Shown here one piece after another: positions 58,067 to 64,000 of a stretch of 64,000 bases of DNA. The notes beneath the pieces were generated by a model, which was not told the DNA's origin, ran no database searches, and worked only from the letters and a program-made list of their open reading frames with translations. Within the stretch, counting starts at the first letter, position 1. Every line of letters starts with the position of its first letter. The DNA comes from Allochromatium vinosum DSM 180 (lineage in GTDB: Bacteria > Pseudomonadota > Gammaproteobacteria > Chromatiales > Chromatiaceae). The translations under genes and the position numbers were made by a program. The stretch spans positions 1,589,154-1,653,153 of the forward strand of contig NC_013851.1 in the NCBI RefSeq assembly GCF_000025485.1. The letters run 5' to 3'.

Positions 58067-58180
58067 CCTGTCAGCATACTCACCACCCCGACGTCCCGTG
58101 CTTCGATCCGTGGCCGCTGCCCCCGGCACGGCTCACGCCCCCGTTCGGTGGAACGTCGCTTCTAACGAGAACAGGTTTCC

Positions 58181-60640
<2,460 letters not shown>

Positions 60641-60826
60641 GTCCGGCGCAATTGATGGTTGCTTCCCGCGCCCTCTGCGCATTAGGATGCCAGCACGATC
60701 GAGGCGCCCCACAGTGGGGCGCGCGGGCCTTTCCAGACGATCGAGAGGCCAGACCGTATCCGGCGACCGGGCGCGGCCCGACGCTGACCATTCAGGCATA
60801 AAACTGGGGATTCACAGGGGAAATCC

Positions 60827-61099
60827 ATGAATAAATCGGAACTCATCGAAAAAATGGCCGAGGCCGCCGACATCTCTAAGGCTGCGGCCGGTCGCGCCCT
60901 GGATGCCTTCACCGATTCGATTGCTGTTGCATTGAAGGAAGGAGATACTGTATCATTGATCGGGTTCGGTACCTTCTCGTTGAAAGAGCGTGCGGCCCGC
61001 ACCGGTCGCAACCCGCAAACGGGCGCCACCATCGAAATCAAGGCATCGAAAACGCCTTCATTTAAGGCTGGCAAAGCACTCAAAGACGCGGTACAATAG
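60827..61099 (+). CDS. hupB: DNA-binding protein HU-beta
   Basis: 90 aa, the exact HU length. [32 protein letters not shown] is the dimerising helical part. The DNA-embracing arm is [41 protein letters not shown], with the RNPQTG tip that intercalates at Pro. It follows lon, as in most gammaproteobacteria. Confidence 0.98.
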   Translation: MNKSELIEKMAEAADISKAAAGRALDAFTDSIAVALKEGDTVSLIGFGTFSLKERAARTGRNPQTGATIEIKASKTPSFKAGKALKDAVQ

Positions 61100-61114
61100 T
61101 CGCTCGCTTCACAA

Positions 61115-61190
61115 GGGTGCTTAGCTCAGCTGGGAGAGCATCGCCCTTACAAGGCGAGGGTCGCAGGTTCGATCCCTGCAGCACCCACCA
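61115..61190 (+). tRNA. tRNA-Val (anticodon TAC)
   Basis: 76 bases including encoded CCA. Acceptor GGGTGCT/AGCACCC, D arm AGCTCAGCTGGGAGAGC, anticodon loop CTTACAA (anticodon TAC at 61148-61150), T arm with GGTTCGATCC. Reads GTA and GTG. Confidence 0.98.
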
Positions 61191-61196
61191 AAATTT

Positions 61197-61273
61197 GGAG
61201 CGGTAGTTCAGTTGGTCAGAATACCGGCCTGTCACGCCGGGGGTCGCGGGTTCGAGCCCCGTCCGCTCCGCCA
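61197..61273 (+). tRNA. tRNA-Asp (anticodon GTC)
   Basis: 77 bases including encoded CCA. Acceptor GGAGCGG/CCGCTCC, D arm AGTTCAGTTGGTCAGAAT, anticodon GTC at 61231-61233, T arm GGTTCGAGCC. Six bases after tRNA-Val, so the pair is one transcript, probably with hupB. Confidence 0.98.
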
Positions 61274-61284
61274 ACTTCGAGTAA

Positions 61285-61321
61285 ACGGGGTATCCATCAC
61301 AAGTGGATACCCCGTTTTTTT
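61285..61321 (+). terminator. Rho-independent terminator after the tRNA pair
   Basis: ACGGGGTATCCA (61285-61296), 7-base loop, TGGATACCCCGT (61304-61315), then a run of Ts to 61321. A textbook terminator that separates the tRNAs from ppiD. Confidence 0.95.
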
Positions 61322-61351
61322 GTTTCTGGACCTGGATCTTCGCGAGTCACC

Positions 61352-63289
61352 ATGCTTCAGACCATCCGTGAACGCGCCCAAGGCTGGATCGCTTGGGCCA
61401 TCGTCATCCTGATCAGTATTCCATTCGCCCTGTGGGGGATTCAGTCCTATCTGGGTGTGGGCGGCGAGCCGATCGCGGCGACCGTCAATGGGGTCGAGAT
61501 TCCGGCGCGCGAGCTGGACCGGCGGGTCCAGGAGACGCGCTTCGAACTGCGCGAGCGCCTGGGCGCGGCCTATGATCCGGCGGCCTTCGACGATCAGCGT
61601 CTGCGCGCCGAGGTGCTCGAAACCCTGATCCAGGAAGCCTTGCTCATGGACGTCGTCGGGCGTCTCGGGTTGCGTGTCTCGGACCAAGAGGTCCAGATGC
61701 AGATCCTTTCCGATCCGGCCTTTGTCAGCGAGGGTCGGTTCGACAAGGACACCTATGAACGTCTGTTGCGCTTCCAAGGTCTGACCCCGGCGATGTACGA
61801 GGCGCAGTTGCGTCAGAAGATGAGCGCGACCCAGTTGATTCGCGCCGTCTCCAGCAGCGAGCTGGCCACGCGCGCCGAACTGGACACCTACAAACGGCTC
61901 ATGGGTCAGAAGCGCGAGATCAGCTATCTACGGCTGCCGCTGGCCGAGCATCGCACCGACGAGCCGATCGACGAGGCGCGCATCACGGCCTATTACGACT
62001 CCAATCGCGCGCGCTTCCAGAGTCCTGAGCAAGTCAGGCTCGACTATCTGGTGCTCGACACCGACGCCCTGTCCTCCAAGGTCGAGGTGAGCGAGGAGGA
62101 TCTGCGCCAGCTCTATGCGTCCGATCAGGCGCGTTTCGCCCAGCCCGAGCGGCGCGAGGTGCGTCATCTGCTACTCAAGGTCGATGCGGATGCCGACGAA
62201 GCCGCCGCGCGCGCGGTGCTCGATGAGATCCAGGCGATCCGCGCCCGGATTCAGGCGGGTGAGTCGTTCGAGGAACTGGCCAAGACGCTGTCGCAGGATC
62301 CGGGCAGTGCCGCCAAGGGCGGATCGCTCGGGGTCATCGAGTCCGGCATCATGGTTCCGGCCTTCGATCAAGCGGCTTTCGCCCTCAAGACGGGGGAGCT
62401 GAGCGAGCCGGTCCGCACCCCCTTCGGCTATCACCTGATCGAGGTGGTCCAGATCCTGCCATCCAAGGCCAAGCCGTTCGAGGACGTGCGCGAGCCGTTG
62501 CGCGCCGAGCTGGCCAAGCAGCGCGCCGAGGGGCTGTTCTATGAGCTCGCTGAGCGTCTGGCCAACATCAGTTACGAGTCGCCGGACAGTCTCGATCCGG
62601 CGGCCGAGGCGCTGGGGCTGACCATTCAGCACAGCGACTGGATCGGCCGCAATGGGGGCGATGAAGGACTGCTGTCGCACCCCAAGGTCATGGCGGCGGC
62701 CTTCAGCGAGGACGTTTTGGTCGGCGGCAACAACAGCGACCTGATCGAACCCGAGCGCGATCGGCTCCAGGCCATCGTGTTGCGCGTGGCCGAGCATCGC
62801 GAGGCCTCCGTCAAGCCGCTGGACGAGGTGCGCGAGGAAATCGTCGCCGCCATCCGTGACGAACAGGCGCGCGCGGCAGCCAAATCGGCCGCCGAGGCGC
62901 TGGCTGAAAAGCTGCGTGACGGCTCCGGCTGGTCGGTGGCCGGTGAGGAGCTGAAGCCCGAGTCGCCGGGGCTGGTCTCTCGTCAGAGCGCCGAGGTGCC
63001 GGCCGGCGTGCTGGATGCGGCCTTCAAGCTGCCGGTGCCGACCGATGGGGCCGTCAGTGTCGGAACCGCGATCCTGGACGATAGTGATGCGGTCGTGGTG
63101 CGTCTGACCAAGGTCGAGGATGGTCAGGTCGAGGCTGATGGGGAAGGCGGCGAGGATGGTTTCTCGGCCGAGTCCTTCATCATCACCCAGATCATGGGGC
63201 GTCAGGCCTACACCAATGTGCTCGAAGACATGGAGTCGCGCGCCAAGATCGAGCGCAAAGCGTCACAGGGGAGCGACGAGGCGCTGTAA
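61352..63289 (+). CDS. ppiD: Periplasmic folding chaperone PpiD (SurA_N / parvulin)
   Basis: 645 aa. An N-terminal membrane anchor (WIAWAIVILISIPFALWGIQSYL, about residues 12-34) is followed by the SurA_N chaperone region (about 40-200), the parvulin-type PPIase domain (about 265-365: VRHLLLKVDAD, LAKTLSQDPGSAAKGGSLG, TPFGYHLIEVV) and a C-terminal chaperone part. Anchored on the periplasmic side near the Sec translocon. Position after hupB matches E. coli. Confidence 0.95.
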   Translation: MLQTIRERAQGWIAWAIVILISIPFALWGIQSYLGVGGEPIAATVNGVEIPARELDRRVQETRFELRERLGAAYDPAAFDDQRLRAEVLETLIQEALLMDVVGRLGLRVSDQEVQMQILSDPAFVSEGRFDKDTYERLLRFQGLTPAMYEAQLRQKMSATQLIRAVSSSELATRAELDTYKRLMGQKREISYLRLPLAEHRTDEPIDEARITAYYDSNRARFQSPEQVRLDYLVLDTDALSSKVEVSEEDLRQLYASDQARFAQPERREVRHLLLKVDADADEAAARAVLDEIQAIRARIQAGESFEELAKTLSQDPGSAAKGGSLGVIESGIMVPAFDQAAFALKTGELSEPVRTPFGYHLIEVVQILPSKAKPFEDVREPLRAELAKQRAEGLFYELAERLANISYESPDSLDPAAEALGLTIQHSDWIGRNGGDEGLLSHPKVMAAAFSEDVLVGGNNSDLIEPERDRLQAIVLRVAEHREASVKPLDEVREEIVAAIRDEQARAAAKSAAEALAEKLRDGSGWSVAGEELKPESPGLVSRQSAEVPAGVLDAAFKLPVPTDGAVSVGTAILDDSDAVVVRLTKVEDGQVEADGEGGEDGFSAESFIITQIMGRQAYTNVLEDMESRAKIERKASQGSDEAL

Positions 63290-63320
63290 GCGGCTGGTCG
63301 ACGCTGGCGCGTCACAGGAT

Positions 63321-63346
63321 GGCTCCCACGCCTGAGCGTGGGAGCC
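63321..63346. terminator. Perfect 11-bp palindrome between ppiD and fabI
   Basis: GGCTCCCACGC (63321-63331), loop CTGA, GCGTGGGAGCC (63336-63346), between convergent genes. It can terminate both directions. Similar GTGGGAGC palindromes recur between genes in many gammaproteobacteria, so it may belong to a repeat family. Confidence 0.65.
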
Positions 63347-63381
63347 GGCAACGTTCAGCTGCAATCTCCAGGGGGGCGCGA

Positions 63382-64000
63382 TCAGCCCAGTCCGAGGATG
63401 TTGTAGCCGGTGTCGACATAGAGGATGTCGCCGGTGATGCCCGAGGCCAGATCCGAGCACAGGAAGGCGGCGGCATTGCCGACTTCCTCGATGGTGACGT
63501 TGCGCCGCAGCGGGGTGCGTTCCTCGACCTTCTTGAGCATGTCGCGGAAGTCCGAGATGCCGGCGGCGGCCAGGGTGCGGATCGGTCCGGCCGAGACGGC
63601 ATTCACGCGCGTCCCCTTGGGACCGAGCGAGGCGGCCAGATAGCGAACGTTGGCTTCCAGACTCGCCTTGGCGATGCCCATGACGTTGTAGTTCGGCACC
63701 GCGCGCACCGCACCCAGATAGGACATGGTGACGAGCGCGCCGTTGCGCCCTTCCATCATGCCGCGTCCGGCCTTGGCCAGTGCGGCGAAGCTGTAGGAGC
63801 TGATCTCGTGGGCGGTGTTGAAGCCCTCGCGGGTGACGGCGTCGACATAGTCACCTTCCAGTTGCTCGCGCGGGGCGAAGGCGATCGAGTGTACGATGCC
63901 GTCGAGTCCGTCCCAGCGCTCGCCGAGCGACTTGAACAGGGCTTCGATGTCGGCATCCTGGGCCACGTCGAGCGGCAGCACGATGTCCGACCCGCATTTG
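63382..64000 (-). CDS. fabI: Enoyl-ACP reductase FabI, 5' part beyond the window
   Basis: The frame is open from the stop at 63382-63384 to the right edge, giving the last 206 codons; the nucleotide-binding N-terminus is missing. Visible: [38 protein letters not shown], and the catalytic Tyr-x6-Lys in [20 protein letters not shown]. The end [29 protein letters not shown] is typical of FabI. Performs the last reduction in each fatty-acid elongation cycle with NADH. An apparent internal start at 63981 is not the real one. Confidence 0.96.
   Translation of the reverse strand, partial: KCGSDIVLPLDVAQDADIEALFKSLGERWDGLDGIVHSIAFAPREQLEGDYVDAVTREGFNTAHEISSYSFAALAKAGRGMMEGRNGALVTMSYLGAVRAVPNYNVMGIAKASLEANVRYLAASLGPKGTRVNAVSAGPIRTLAAAGISDFRDMLKKVEERTPLRRNVTIEEVGNAAAFLCSDLASGITGDILYVDTGYNILGLG

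Overview
The window is a GC-rich chromosomal segment of a gammaproteobacterium, most likely a purple sulfur bacterium (Chromatiaceae). The gammaproteobacterial placement rests on gene orders such as tig-clpP-clpX-lon-hupB-tRNAs-ppiD and nadK/recN beside hrcA-grpE-dnaK-dnaJ. The Chromatiaceae guess rests on nifU/nifS with a sigma54/NifA-type promoter, a selenocysteine system, the anaerobic ubiquinone factor UbiT and an octaheme cytochrome c module. No photosynthesis gene lies in the window, so the family name is inference.

Layout. 1-2.7 kb is accessory: a membrane PAS sensor cut by the left edge, a probable gene relic, a small unknown gene, and directly upstream of it a large structured RNA that looks like a HEARO/IscB-type omega RNA with no IscB gene. 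2.7-7 kb: an Lrp regulator divergent from leuA, an HD-GYP protein and a STAS protein. 7.2-16 kb: recN and nadK facing the heat-shock block hrcA-grpE-dnaK-dnaJ, with a perfect CIRCE at hrcA and a sigma32-like promoter at dnaK, then a PDC-sensor gene. 16.2-20.7 kb: a complete selenocysteine locus (selD, itself a selenoprotein gene; selA-selB-selC on the other strand). 20.7-31 kb: a DUF808 membrane protein, UbiT, an octaheme cytochrome c with its cytochrome b, YqhA, a diguanylate cyclase, a DUF2892 protein, a BCCT transporter and a porin.

31-34 kb: nifS and nifU behind a -24/-12 promoter with a TGT-N10-ACA upstream site, and ppnP. 34-43 kb: a ten-gene minus-strand operon for a multi-subunit Mrp-type cation/proton antiporter with no full-length MrpA but four NuoM/MrpD-like proteins, two of which have lost the conserved TM5 glutamate. 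43-50 kb: an acyl-CoA ligase, phosphoglucomutase, htpG, adk, a thioredoxin and a DUF1249 gene. 51-54 kb: iscR with its own IscR-type site, prmB and hemN. 54-64 kb: the proteostasis block tig, clpP, clpX, lon (sigma32-like promoter), hupB, tRNA-Val, tRNA-Asp, ppiD and, cut by the right edge, fabI.

The dominant themes are protein quality control, selenocysteine incorporation, Fe-S/nitrogen metabolism and ion homeostasis. I saw no prophage, CRISPR array, rRNA gene or intact transposase. The least ordinary items are the orphan HEARO-like RNA and the Mrp operon with two atypical D-like subunits.
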